From Selaginella moellendorffii (lineage: Eukaryota > Streptophyta > Lycopodiopsida > Selaginellales > Selaginellaceae), in contig NW_003314295.1 of NCBI RefSeq assembly GCF_000143415.4, forward strand, positions 657,410-721,409: 64,000 nucleotides of DNA, in the 5' to 3' direction. The position numbers and the translations under genes were made by a program. This document shows positions 21,801-32,500 of this stretch, one piece after another; the first letter of the stretch is position 1, and each line of letters starts with the position of its first letter. The notes under the pieces were generated by a model. That model ran no database searches. It saw only the letters and a program-made list of their open reading frames with translations, and was not told the origin of the DNA.

Positions 21801-23610
21801 TGGGAGACACTTCAAGGTTTACACGGACAATGTGGCAACGAAACACTTCTTGTCACAGCCCGACCTAAGGGGAAAACAAGGTCGGTGGGCCAATGCTTTG
21901 GCCGAGTTTGATTGCGAGATCCTGTACAAGCCTGGGAAGAGCAACATCGTGGCAGATGCGCTAAGTCGAAAAGCGAGCTTGAAGTTGGCGATATCTAGCG
22001 CAACAGCAACCTTTTGGGACGATGTGCGGACCGCATACGAGAGTGATGGTCTAGCACAAGAAGTGTTGCTGAGGAATCTGGAGGCGCGGGAAGCTCACCA
22101 GAGAGGTGAGCTGCCAACGGAAGAGAAAACGGGCTATGCGGAACGCAACGGACTCATATATTACAAGCAAACGAGGGTGTATGTTCCAGAAGGGGAACTA
22201 AGGAAAGTAGCCTTGGAAGAGTGTCATGACGGACCTCTCGCGGGACACGGCGGAGTGCCCAAGACGATGGGCTTACTCAAAAGGAAGTATCACTGGCCAG
22301 ATATGGCTAAGGACGTCCAAGACTATGTAAAGACATGTCCAACATGTCAGCAGGTCAAAGCCGTGACGAAGGCTAGTGGGGGCTTGTTGCAAAGCATCCC
22401 CATTCCAGATCGTCCGTGGAAATGTCTCACGATGGACTTCATCACGGGACTACCCCCAAGCGAGGGGTTCGATGCGATATTCGTGGTGGTGGACCGATTT
22501 TCAAAGATGGCACATTTCATACCCACCACAACGGATGTGGATGCGGAAGGTGTGGCGAAGCTGTTCTTCGAACAAGTGGTTCGAGTGCGGGGAAGGCCGG
22601 AAGAGATTATCTCAGATCGAGATAAGATCTTCACCAGTAGGTTCTGGAGGACACTCCTAAAACAGTATCGCACCAAGTTGAAATTCAGCACGGCCTATCA
22701 CCCACAGACAGGTAATGGGTATTGAGTCAAGATTGATGGCACTAACACTTCTTGACAGACGGACAAACGGAAAGGGTGAATAGGCAGCTGGAGGATTATT
22801 TGCGATGCTATGTCTCGGGAGACCAGACCGACTGGGTAAGTCATTTGGGACTTGCGGAAATGTGTTATAACAACTCACCACATTCGAGCATCGGGGTGAG
22901 TCCATGGGAAGTCATCAATGGGCGAGCTATTGAAGGTCCTGTGGAACTCGGTGTGGCCGAGTATCATGGAGAGTTACCCGCAGTGGAGGCATTCACGGCG
23001 GAAAAACTCAACATTTGGAATCTAGTGAGGGATTCCTTGGAACGGGCTCAACAAAGGCAAACTAAGTACGCAAACCAAAAGCGTCGAGATGTGGAGTTCC
23101 AAGCTGGGGAGAAGGTGTGGCTGAACACCAAGAACCTCAGGCTACCAAGTGGGATCAGCCGGAAGTTGACCCAAAGGTAAAAATGCATGTATTCCTGTAA
23201 ATGAATTGATCTTGAGTTCCTTAAGCAGGTTCGCGGGGCCTTACGAGATTGAGGCTCGAATCGGTAAAGTGGCTTACCGTCTCCGACTTCCTCGGGAGAT
23301 GGGGAAGATGCATCCCGTGTTCCACGTGAACTTACTCAAGCCGTATTTTGAGGATCCTCTTCGCAAGGACCAAGTAAGACCTTTACCTGAGGTTATCCAA
23401 GGGGAGGAGGAATACGAAGTCGAGGCCATCCTCAATGCGCGCAAGAGCAAGCGACACGGACGCGAGGTGAGAGAGTTCCATGTGAAGTGGAAAGGATTTC
23501 CACACTGCGAAGCAACATGGGAACCGGAGGAGAACCTAGCGAACGCGCGAGATCTAGTGGAGGAATTTCTGCATGGCAGAACTCTATGTACTTATGCAAA
23601 GTTCAATTAA
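18838..23610 (+). CDS. Gag-pol polyprotein with chromodomain (nested element)
   Basis: Segments 18838-22711, 22759-23176 and 23229-23610 join into one frame. Order: an acidic and then coiled N-terminus; gag ([14 protein letters not shown] at about residue 123); a CCHC knuckle [14 protein letters not shown] (residues 367-380); protease with IDTGAS (Asp442); RT with YIDDILIYS (about 788); RNase H with [12 protein letters not shown]; integrase with an HHCC finger, the DD-E residues (in MDFITG, ISDRDK and QTERVN); and a C-terminal chromodomain ([20 protein letters not shown]), which should guide insertion to marked chromatin. A TGA at 21412-21414 interrupts the RT connection, probably from CGA. 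Two GT...AG gaps of 47 and 52 bp fall in integrase. Otherwise it is intact. Confidence 0.9.
21412..21414 (+). other. Single nonsense codon in pol
   Basis: TGA replaces a sense codon between IQEWE and [10 protein letters not shown]. The reading frame continues unchanged on both sides. Related elements usually have a charged or Arg residue here, so CGA to TGA, a CpG deamination, is the simplest explanation. It would truncate the polyprotein after the RT palm and thumb and remove RNase H and integrase. Confidence 0.85.
22712..22758 (+). other. Intron-like segment 1 in integrase (47 bp)
   Basis: GTAATGGG...TTGACAG begins with GT and ends with AG. Removing exactly this segment joins HPQT to [10 protein letters not shown], the universally conserved integrase sequence, using a split GAC codon. 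Left in, it adds GNGY and a TGA stop. The length equals that of host introns in this window (45-80 bp). It lies between the second catalytic Asp and the catalytic Glu. Confidence 0.85.
23177..23228 (+). other. Intron-like segment 2 in integrase (52 bp)
   Basis: GTAAAAATG...TTAAGCAG begins with GT and ends with AG. Removal joins KLTQR to [12 protein letters not shown], the normal transition into the GPY/F module, again across a split codon (AG|G). Read through, it gives a stop immediately. A pyrimidine-containing stretch and a candidate branch A precede the AG. Confidence 0.85.
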
Positions 23611-24013
23611 AAGTATCAATTTGAGAAGTTGAGCAATGGCATATGTTGGGACCCGAAGGCGCGCCGAAGGTAAGCTAATTAGCATGGGTTAGCTAGGTCG
23701 ACCAGGCGTAGGGAGCTACGCCCGACTCCCTGCGGGGATGTCGAATCCGTAGACGTATTCTACGGAGGTTGGGTTCGAGTCCCAACCCCCTAGTAAAGCA
23801 AGGCTGGGTTCAAGTCCCGACCCCATACTAGGGCGTGGTGAGGGGAGGAGTATAGGGACACCTATATTCCGTTGTCATGCGCTCTTGGCCGGGGAGGCTA
23901 ACTTAGGCACACCGCTAAGTGGGGGGATGCCCCCGGAGACATGGTCAACAAGTCGTAGGATAAAAAAGAGACGTTCGATGTGGGCATCGAACTTCTTCTA
24001 TGGGTGGTGGAGT
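23611..24013 (+). other. 3' internal region of the nested element, hairpin-rich
   Basis: Non-coding DNA lies between the chromodomain stop and the 3' LTR. It contains several perfect hairpins: GGCGTAG/CTACGCC (23705-23722), CCGTAGA/TCTACGG (23747-23765), GGTTGGG/CCCAACC around the loop TTCGAGT (23767-23787), and TTCGATG/CATCGAA (about 23973-23990). The third is a textbook tRNA T-arm and box B. A degenerate copy of it follows at about 23803-23826. The last 13 bp are purine-rich and suit the polypurine tract. Confidence 0.6.
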
Positions 24014-25160
24014 TGTAAGGAACCAACTCGCCGAGGTGTCGTAGGCTAAGGGAACCCCGAAAGCATGACCAAAATGACAAAGAGTTCATCGGATGGGACC
24101 AAGTCAAAGATCGAGTCCAAGACCGACTCTAGGACCGAGTTCGAGATAGAGTCCGGAATCGAGTCCAAGACCGACTCGGGGACCGAGTTCGAGTCCGAGT
24201 TCGAGACCGAGTTCGAGACGGAGTCCGAGATCCGAAATCGGGTCCGAGACCGAGTCCGAAGTCGAGTCCGAGGTCGGGCCCGAGATCGGGTCCGAGATCG
24301 AGTCCGCGATCGAGTCCGAGACCGAATCCGAAGTCGGATCCGAAATCGGATCCGAGATCGAGCCAGAGACTAAGTCCAAATACTAATACGGGTCAAGGGG
24401 TGAAAGCCCAAAGCGTGCGTCCCCCAGGGGGGGGGGGCTGCAGGGGGTTCCAAAAGTATAGTAGGGATAGTGAGGTCCAGGAATCAGTTTTGAAGGGACT
24501 CTCCAGTTGGGCTTCCAAACCGACTTGAGGTTGGGACTGGGACTAAGGGGCCTTGGGTGGGAGTGAGCATGGACTTGGCTGGTGCCGGAGGGGCCATCCA
24601 AGGAAGTGCTCAAGAGCAGCTCCCACTCCCGAAAGGGAAACCGATTGCGGTGCTCCCGGCTCATGTGGAGTGGTGCCCCACTTGAGTACCATGCGGCTCA
24701 TTGGTCCTCGCCCTGCCTAGGGGCTTGGGCCTTCCTTCGGGATGGAAGTGGGGGGCGAGAGGTACCCATACCGGGCCGCTAGGCCACGGTGTTTCGCCCC
24801 GGCGTCCCGAAGCAAGTGTTGCACTCAAGACTTGGGATTTAGAGGGTCCCATGATCAAGTCTTGTGGTACCAAAAGATGTTAGGAACCTGGAAGCTTGGT
24901 GTGCTTGGCTGCTTGTGCTTGCGGGGAGTGTAGCCGAACCTTAAGTCCAGTCTAACCCGGGGAGGGGGATTGGGAGTGATTTGGGAATCCGTGGATGGTG
25001 GCTAACACTCCGTTGCTCGTGCAGTGAGTAGCTGAGACCAAGTAGGAGCTGGTACCATAGGCGAGAACCTTGGCAAGGGAACTTAGCAAAAGCCAAGGCG
25101 GTGTTGGACGGATAGGCGAGGTAAGCTGGCAAATTGGAAAGGAAAAATTTGTGGCTTACA
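24014..25160 (+). repeat. 3' LTR of the nested chromovirus
   Basis: The copy is 1147 bp, TGTAAG...CTTACA, with the same GAGTCC repeat and G11 run (24427-24437). It carries only two substitutions relative to the left LTR. It is followed by the target duplication CAGTA (25161-25165), and then element B coding sequence resumes. Confidence 0.95.
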
Positions 25161-25165
25161 CAGTA

Positions 25166-26970
25166 GTGGCTCAAGACCAACACCACGACTTAAACTCAAT
25201 GGACCAACCACTCTACTCTACAAAGCTACACACTCAACATCAACAAAGATTAAAGACAAAACAACAAAACGAGAAGCCAACTCTCAAGCCTGAACAATTA
25301 CAATCTAAAGAATACAACATTCAGATTGATGATAATCCAGCCTTACAAACTGGAAATGACGACTTTACACCCCGAATTAACCTCAATGAAGAAACTGAAG
25401 AACTCAATCTCGGATTTCAAGAAGATCCACACAACATAATCATTGCTGCAAATCTTGACAAAAACTTCAAGATCAAAGCTCAACAATTACTCATAACCTA
25501 CAAGGACGTTTTCGCATGGTCATACAAAGATCTCAAGGGAATACCACCGGAACTATGTACACATCGCATAGAGTTGCTACCAGGAACTCAACCAATTAAG
25601 CAAATAGCTTATTGCATGAACCCGAACTTCGCTGATAAAGTCAAAATAGAACTCAATAAACTACAAGATGCTCGATTCATTTACCCTATCAAGAATGCAC
25701 AATGGTTGTCACCATTGGTTATCGTCCCGAAAAAGAATGGCAAATTGCGAATTTGTGTCAATTACAAAAAGTTGAACGATGTGACGGAAAAAGACTCATT
25801 TCCCATACCATTCTTCGACGAGATACTCGACGCAGTTGCAGGACATGAGATGTATTCGTTCCTTGACAAATTTTCGGGATATAATCAAGTTCACATAGCA
25901 CTAGAAGATCAATACAAGATTGCCTTCATAAGTCCATGGGGCGCATATGCATACTCCCAAATGCCATTCGGATTAACGAATGCACCATTTACTTTTCAAC
26001 AGATAATTACTAACACCTTTCAGGAATACTTGACTGATTTTATGCGCGTCTTCATGGATGACTTCAGCGTTTTTGGAGCAAAAGAAAAACACCTTGAACA
26101 CTTAGAAAAGTGTTTCATTAAATGTCGATAAAACCAAGTTGCACTTAATCCAGAAAAGTGTATTTTCTTTGTCAAATCCGGAATACTCCTTGGCCATGTT
26201 GTTTGTAAAGATGGAATTCTCATTGACAAAGCAAAAACAGAGGTCATCGTCAAAATGACTCCACCCATGGATTTAACAAGTTTGAGAAGATTTCTTAGAA
26301 AAATGGGTTACCATAGATGTTTTATTCAAGATTATGCAAAGATTGCTAAACTGCTCATGGAGCTACTTAAGAAATCTCAAGTTTATGCATGGACACAAGT
26401 TTGTCAATTGGCCTTTGACACACTTAAGGATAAGCTTACAAAAGCCCCTATACTAGTTCAACCAAACTGGACACAGAAATTCATTGTACAAGTAGATGCA
26501 TCTGATTATGCACTTGGAGCTATACTTTGCCAGAGAAAAACTGATAATCGAGACCATCCAATATACTACGCAAGCCACAGACTTTCCCCACCAGAGATGA
26601 ACTATACAACCACGGAAAAAGAGGCATTAGGAATGGTCTATGCACTCACCAAATTTCGACATTACCTCCTTTCAAACAAAGTCAAGATCATGGTTGATCA
26701 CCAAGCGCTCTTACACTTACTCAACAAGACAATACTCATTGGAAGAATTGCAAGATGGTTTCTTCTACTTTAAGAATTCAACTTTGAGATTATTCACAAG
26801 CCAGGCAAACAACATACACAGGCTGATCATCTTAGTCGACTTACCACAGGGGAACAAGTTACGAAAACTAACGATGACTTACCTGATTCACACCTTTTTA
26901 AGGTCACAACTCAAGGCATGCTCCAGGATATTTACAAATTCTTGACGACAACCAAGATTCCAAATCTTGA
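25166..26970 (+). pseudogene. Element B reverse transcriptase and RNase H
   Basis: Continues the pol gene of element B after the nested insertion. The frame open to 26131 includes RT motifs WLSPLVIVPKKNGKLRICVN, QMPFGLTNAPFTFQQ and the catalytic FMDDFSVFG (about 26050), a box typical of Athila/Tat-type elements rather than chromoviruses. A TAA at 26129 interrupts the thumb. RNase H follows (VQVDASDYALGAILCQ, TTEKEALGMVYAL) with another TAA at 26771, and then the IIHKPGKQHTQADHLSRL end. The apparent ORF start at 25070 lies in the neighbouring LTR and is not a true start. Confidence 0.85.
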
Positions 26971-28082
26971 GGATATGACGATATTCAGTCGTGGGAGGCA
27001 AACTATATAAACTTGGACATGATAACATCTTGAGAAGATGCATAGAATCACAAGAAGAGATTAAGGATCTATTCGATGAAGCTCATGTAGGACGATCAGG
27101 AGGTCATTTTGCCGAAGAAATTACGGTCAAGAAAGTGTTACAAGCTGGATTATGGTGGCCAACACTCTGGAAAGATGCCACTCAACATTATCAAGAATGT
27201 GACATATGTCAAAGAATGAAGTTTCCACCGAGGAAAACTCAGGAACTCAATCCAACAACAGCATTGGAACCCTTCCAGCGTTGGGGACTTGATTTTGTTG
27301 GACCTATAGCAAAAAATAGCAAAGGAAATCAATACATTTTGGTCACTATTGACTATATGACAAAATGGGCAGAAGCTCTCCCACTAAAGAAAGCCACAAC
27401 GAAAAATACAGCCAAGTTTCTCTATGAAATAATTATAACACGATATGGATTACCGCGAGAAATTGTTACAGATCGAGGAACACATTTTCTGAATGAGACC
27501 ATCGACATTCTCGTTAAAGAATTTATCATCAACCATAAGAAGTCAACACCATATTACCCCCAGGGTAATGGACAAGCAGAATCAACAAACAAAACGCTTA
27601 AAAACATACTCAAAAAAATCGTCAAGACAAACCTTAAGGATTGGGATGAAAAGATTTATGATGCTCTTTGGGCTTACAGAATAGCCTACAAAGTTTCAAC
27701 AAATTCTACACCTTTCAAGCTTGCTTATGGCCTTGAAGCGTTAACACCACTAGAGTACACAGTACCATCCTTGAGAATGGCCATTGAACTTGAAATTAAT
27801 CAAGAAGAATCAATCAAAAAAAGACTTGCGATGCTTGAGAAACTCGATGAAGAAAGACTAAGTGCAATATGGACAATTGAAGCAATACAAGCTAGAAGAA
27901 AAGTTTATCACGATCGCAAACAAGTCAAGAAAAACAAAGTGCATTATAAAGTAGGAGATCTTGTATTATGGTATTGTGGCAATGTGGATAAACTGAAGGA
28001 AAACTCGTTCATCAATGGGAAGGACCATTCAAGATTACGAGTATACAAATCCCAGGAACAGCAAACTTGCAACTTTAGATGA
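26971..28082 (+). pseudogene. Element B integrase
   Basis: The HHCC zinc finger (HVGRSGGHF ... CDICQRMK) is intact. The catalytic triad is visible: Asp in RWGLDFVGP, Asp in IVTDRGTHF and Glu in GNGQAESTNK. An insert-rich C-terminal domain ends in YKVGDLVLWY. After about 28005 the frame slips: the expected WEGPFKI and LQVVNLNKLRIY segments sit in two other frames, so two frameshifts have destroyed the C-terminus. There is no chromodomain. Confidence 0.85.
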
Positions 28083-28089
28083 TGAAGAA

Positions 28090-29219
28090 TTGCAAGTAGT
28101 TAACTTGAACAAATTGAGGATTTACAAGCAACCACAAGTGCTTCACACTATGGTGGAATACCAGAAATTTCAAGAGAAAATGCTCAGAGAAATCAACGAA
28201 AACACATTCGAATGCATGCAAACACTTAGAGAAAATTTGCCTCAACAAGAATGGGACCTAACCCTAATCTTGGCGGCTGTGAGAAGAAAAGAATTCTGGG
28301 AGACAGTGCATCAGGAAAAAGGGAGCCCACTTGGGGCAAACAGTGATCAAGACTGTAGCGATTCTTGGTCTGGTGAAAGCACAGCTTCAATGAGGACTAG
28401 AGTTGGGTCAAGGGCTTCATGCTGTCCACGGGAAGAGGAAGAACTGATAGATCTCTCCGACAAGGAGAACAAGGTATGCACGGTTTTCCAAGTGGGCAAT
28501 CTGGTATGGTCTCGCGATGAGACTCTTGATGCGTGGCTGCAAAAGCATCAACTCTATGGCTTTTCGGTCCTGATGACAGCTACGACAAGCACCGACCAGC
28601 AGGGAATCGAGAGGAAGATTATCGATTTTGCACGCGGAAAAATCACGATTGAAGAAGAAGCCTTTGCCAAAGCTCTTCAGCTACTGAATAGGGGAAAGCA
28701 AGTGACAGCTCCGCAAGACAGAGCCATTGATCCGAAGATCATGAAGCGTGCAGCAAATTACAAGACAGCAGCATCTCTGCAGCTCTCCAATGTGAAGGAA
28801 AAATTCCGAGGGATTTTTAAATTCCTTCTCGCGACATTGGAATTCTGACACACGGCGACATCAGTGAGCAAGAATGTTGCCTTCATCTACGAGGACCTGA
28901 ACAATGGAGTCCAAGTCGACTTGGGAGCATATGTTTACACTAAGTTCCATAGGGAACTCTCACAGGTTTACAATGCACTAGAGAGTAAGAAGAAAATTAC
29001 AACAACGTTGTTCCCGTATATTGAGGCTTTGTCAGTCAACAATAACAGAGCATTGGTGATCGTCCCTCACGCCCAGGTGAAAGCAATGAAGGAGAAGCAC
29101 AACCATAGCGATGGGAGCGAGGCATAGGAAAAAGAGGATGAGGAGCAAGACGACCAGGAGGAGGCACAGGAAAATCAAGTAGAAGATGTGGACGACCAAA
29201 AGGAGGCGCAGGAAAAATA
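28090..29219 (+). pseudogene. Accessory ORF region after integrase, function unknown
   Basis: After the integrase end (NLNKLRIYKQP) an open frame continues to 28848. A second open stretch follows at 28849-29126, with a weakly broken acidic tail to 29219 (EDEEQDDQEEAQE). The middle contains SDKENKVCTVFQVGNLVW and later AFIYEDLNNGVQVDLGAYVY. The latter resembles, only in general pattern, the plant-specific accessory proteins found in large Gypsy elements. No signal peptide or membrane segment is seen, so an envelope-like role is not supported. The stop at 28846 splits it. Confidence 0.45.
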
Positions 29220-29233
29220 GAGTTTTCAGGAAA

Positions 29234-29390
29234 TGACTTGAGAGACGATCAATAGAGTTCAAATATAAAAAGAAATAACCTATGAATAAGAGTGCACCCC
29301 CTTTTTTAATTGATTGGGGTTAAGCGTCCTTGGGTTTGAATAGTACTGAGTTGGGTGACCTCCTAGGAAGTCCGAACTCAGGAGTTTACA
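29234..29390 (+). repeat. Right terminal repeat matching 11852-12027
   Basis: Begins TGACTTGAGAG and ends GTTTACA. It shares ordered sequence with the left copy over about 150 bp. A 19-bp block present in the left copy is missing here. Its last bases are included in the tandem duplication at 29377-29580. Confidence 0.6.
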
Positions 29391-29580
29391 ATTGGACTCA
29401 AACATATCCATTTGGGAGATAAAATCTACACTTGAGGTAAGGCTTATTATAGACATTTTAAAGATGAAAAGGCATAAACTCAGGAGTTTACAATTGGACT
29501 CAAATATATCTATTTGGGAGACAAAATTTACACTTGAGGTAAGGCTCATTATAGATATCTTAAAGATGAAAAGGCACTCA
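29377..29580 (+). repeat. 102-bp tandem duplication
   Basis: Two head-to-tail copies (29377-29478 and 29479-29580) start at CTCAGGAGTTTACAATTGG and end with 'gatgaaaaggca'. A handful of substitutions separate them. The unit spans the terminal-repeat end and its flank, so it arose after the retroelement inserted. Confidence 0.85.
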
Positions 29581-32500
29581 TGCTTAATGACAATTTAGTC
29601 TGGAAACAAATTTTTGTGAATGAACTTGTATAAAGAAGTCCATTTTAATTCAAGGATGGAGTCAAATTTTTATTACAACTTCCCCTCTTGAGATTTATAT
29701 ATCCAAGATTTTATCCTAAATAACATAATGTAAGAAAAAGATATTATTGTAACATATGAAATACAATAGATATACCTCCTTAGGCTAGTAGTAGGTTTTA
29801 TGCATTGTAGTAAGTCTTGCAAGCTAACCTTGTTTAGTTGAGTATTTTGGCAGCCTAGATTGAGTAGCTTACTTGTGATAAAATCCTTAAGAGCGGACTT
29901 TTGAACTTACTTCAGAGTTGTAAATGAATTTCTCATAGTCTCTTTCTACACAATATTTTTGAAATGGTTGAGAGAACTCTTTTGTATCCCTTCTTGCATT
30001 GGATACATATATATGCCAACATGCATCTCAACTCTTCTAACCACTCCATCCTGTGGAAAAAGTAGTACATCCTAGCTTCATAGATGACACATATAGGAGA
30101 AATTTTGCAGAATCGACACTTGAATCCAATAGTAATGTTGTGGGTAGGAGGTTGATTATAGACCCTTTGGAAAATATAAAATTTCTATAATGATCTCTAT
30201 TGCATACTTCATCCATACAATCTAATTGCCCATTACAATGAACTATAGATATTGTGGAAGTGTGTGAAGTATGTGTGAAGAAGTGTGTGATACCATTGAA
30301 GTGTTGGAAATATGTAATCTTGATTTTATATCAATTGTGGACATTTTGCTTAGTTTCCATCCCTTTCTATTTGGAACCTATGCTACTAACGAGAGGTGTT
30401 AACTCAAAGAAAAATGTTGCTATTGTAAAAGGATGGAAGTTTGCTCATGGGCCTATATAAAAATAGTGTATGTTGATTGAGAGGCATGAAAATTGGAAAG
30501 CATTGCTAACAAATTTAAATATTGGTGAAGATGGAGATGGTGAATTCAATGCTTACAATAGCATAACTTCTCCACTTGAACTAAAGGAGGAGGAGAGGAT
30601 AATGATTGACTCTTGCTTTACATTCACTTTGGTTAGAATGCATTTGACACTTTGATTGGAGATCCAAAAATTCAAATCTCCTTTGATTTGGAATATTGTA
30701 AATTCTATTGTTGTGTGCCCTTACCCACACTAGAAAAAAGAAACTTTAAGCATGCAAGTATACTAATGTCATTGTGAATTACAACCTCTAACAAAATAGA
30801 GGTAAGATAAAGATCAAAATGCCAATATAAAAAATTTTAAAAAATAATACTCTGAGAGAATGAAAGAGTTGGGTAATTTTGAAAATATAGAAGAAACCTC
30901 TTCATCCTTCTCAATAAGTTTTAGAGTTCTCTCTCTCTTTATGCTATTTATAAAATTCCACAGAGAAACATAAATTGAAATTTAAAGAGAGCAATAAGAA
31001 GAAAATCAATAACATACAAAAAGAATAAAAATACTACAATATATCTAACATGTGCAAATATGACAATTGTAATATTACTATCATCTACTATGATGTTTAA
31101 TGCATACATGCACAAAGATCCAAGGATGAATTTTCATTATGTGAAATTTGATTGTTAGTGGTGATGTCAATAATGACATTCTAACACGGCATGTAAATCC
31201 AAGTGATCCGATTCAATTGTCAGCATATATGAAGTGTTAGTTTGTCAAATCTTAAGTCTAGGTGATGATAAATCTCATCAAATCTTAAGGCTAAGTAATG
31301 ATAATTCTTCAATAATGGATTTGATTCTCAGTATGAGTCAAGTTTTATCCATAATTGTGAATACTACTCAATGACATTTAAAGCACATGCCTATTTTTGA
31401 GGTTTTAATACAATATAAAATAAATTTATGGATAAGGATTCATCCATTCATAGATTAATATAGTATAACATATTTTGTCATGCCTTATTTATACACTTCA
31501 AAGTTCTTGTAACAATTTCAAAATATATACAAAATATTGATGAGAATGCATCCTTTCTAGTTAATTTAGAAAAAATAATATCATATCTCTAATAATTGAA
31601 ATGATGACAAGTGCTAGTTATATCGTCATTAAAATATACAAAATAAAGAACCATAAGATTGAGGACATTGTGACAATTGAGATTTAAGTTATTTGAAATG
31701 AACGGCCAGAATTAGAGATTGGTTAGGGTTGGGGCAACTTAAATTACTGTTTGTGCTATGAGTTGAGCGCAAGAGATTAAAAGATCAAGCTCACGAGTCC
31801 AAGAGAGTATGAGAGATCAAGCATGTGAGTGCAAGAAAAATCAAGAGATCAAGAGAGATTGAGAGAGTGAGAGGGATTGAGAGAGTGAGAGAGTGAGAGA
31901 GATGGAGAGAGCGAGAGAGTGAGAGAGTGAGAGAGATTGAGTGTGTGAGTTGAGATCAAGAGTGCAAGAGCATAAAATCAAGAGTAAAATAGATTTAACA
32001 CACAAGTGGGAAGTTGAGTAACAATGCCACTAAGAGTGAGTTTTTTCCATTTTATTGCTTCTATATATTTTTCTTTTGCTCCTCCACTAGCAACCACCTT
32101 GTATTTTCACTAGTAACCATAGGCATTTTCATGGCCACTTTAGGTATTTTAACCAGCAACCTTGATCTCGGCCTTGCTCATTGTGTGGTGTAAAGTACAT
32201 CTTTCCCTTTCACTTTATAAAGGGCTTATTTTATTGTTTTGATTTCTAACATTTAGTGAAGGTCAAGCAAAATGCTTATGAATTTACATATCCAAAGAAG
32301 AGTTGGGAAGAGCTCTCAATACAAATTAAGCACAAAATTCAATATATAAAATTTTCAAAGTTAAAGAAACTAGTATGAATTGCAGAAATTACAAGCCGAA
32401 GGAATGGCTAGAGATTATAGTTGAAATTTTTGTATATGAATATAAGTTTCTTATATTATACTTCATTTTTCTCAATGATATATATATATTTCTTTTGCAG

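Larger units (their letters stand above)
17632..25160 (+). mobile_element. Young chromodomain Ty3/Gypsy element nested in element B
   Basis: A complete LTR retrotransposon of 7529 bp. Both LTRs are 1147 bp (17632-18778 and 24014-25160), begin TGTAAG and end CTTACA, and differ at only two positions that I found (about 0.17%). A perfect 5-bp target duplication CAGTA flanks it (17627-17631 and 25161-25165). A primer site TGGTATCGGAGCC (18782-18794, initiator Met) follows the left LTR, and a purine-rich tract (24001-24013) precedes the right one. It encodes gag-PR-RT-RH-IN-chromodomain in one frame, with one stop codon and two intron-like interruptions. Low LTR divergence indicates a recent insertion. 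Confidence 0.95.
11852..29390 (+). mobile_element. Large non-chromodomain Ty3/Gypsy element (element B), Athila/Tat-like
   Basis: Short related LTR-like blocks occur at 11852-12027 and 29234-29390. The left one is followed by TTTAGTATCAGAAC, an initiator-Met-type primer site. Inside, in order, are two ORFs of unknown function, gag with two CCHC knuckles, protease, RT with FMDD, RNase H, integrase, and an accessory ORF. A 7.5-kb younger element (17632-25160) splits it between protease and RT. Without the insert it is about 10 kb. About ten in-frame stops and integrase frameshifts show it is dead. A second LTR-like leader with its own TATA box (12359) and an Asp-type primer site (12668) makes the outer boundary uncertain: the 11852/29234 repeats might belong to an older element that B jumped into. 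Confidence 0.65.

Noticed and set aside
23705-23793. A functional tRNA gene with a long variable arm
   Set aside because: The T-arm and acceptor pairing fit, but D and anticodon arms cannot be placed, U33 is missing in the only candidate anticodon loop, and the site is inside a retroelement.
25070-25165. True start of an RT protein at 25070
   Set aside because: The first 30 or so residues come from the nested element's LTR. The frame only happens to read into element B pol.
28090-29219. Envelope gene of element B
   Set aside because: The position would fit, but I see no signal peptide, transmembrane segment or glycosylation-rich ectodomain.
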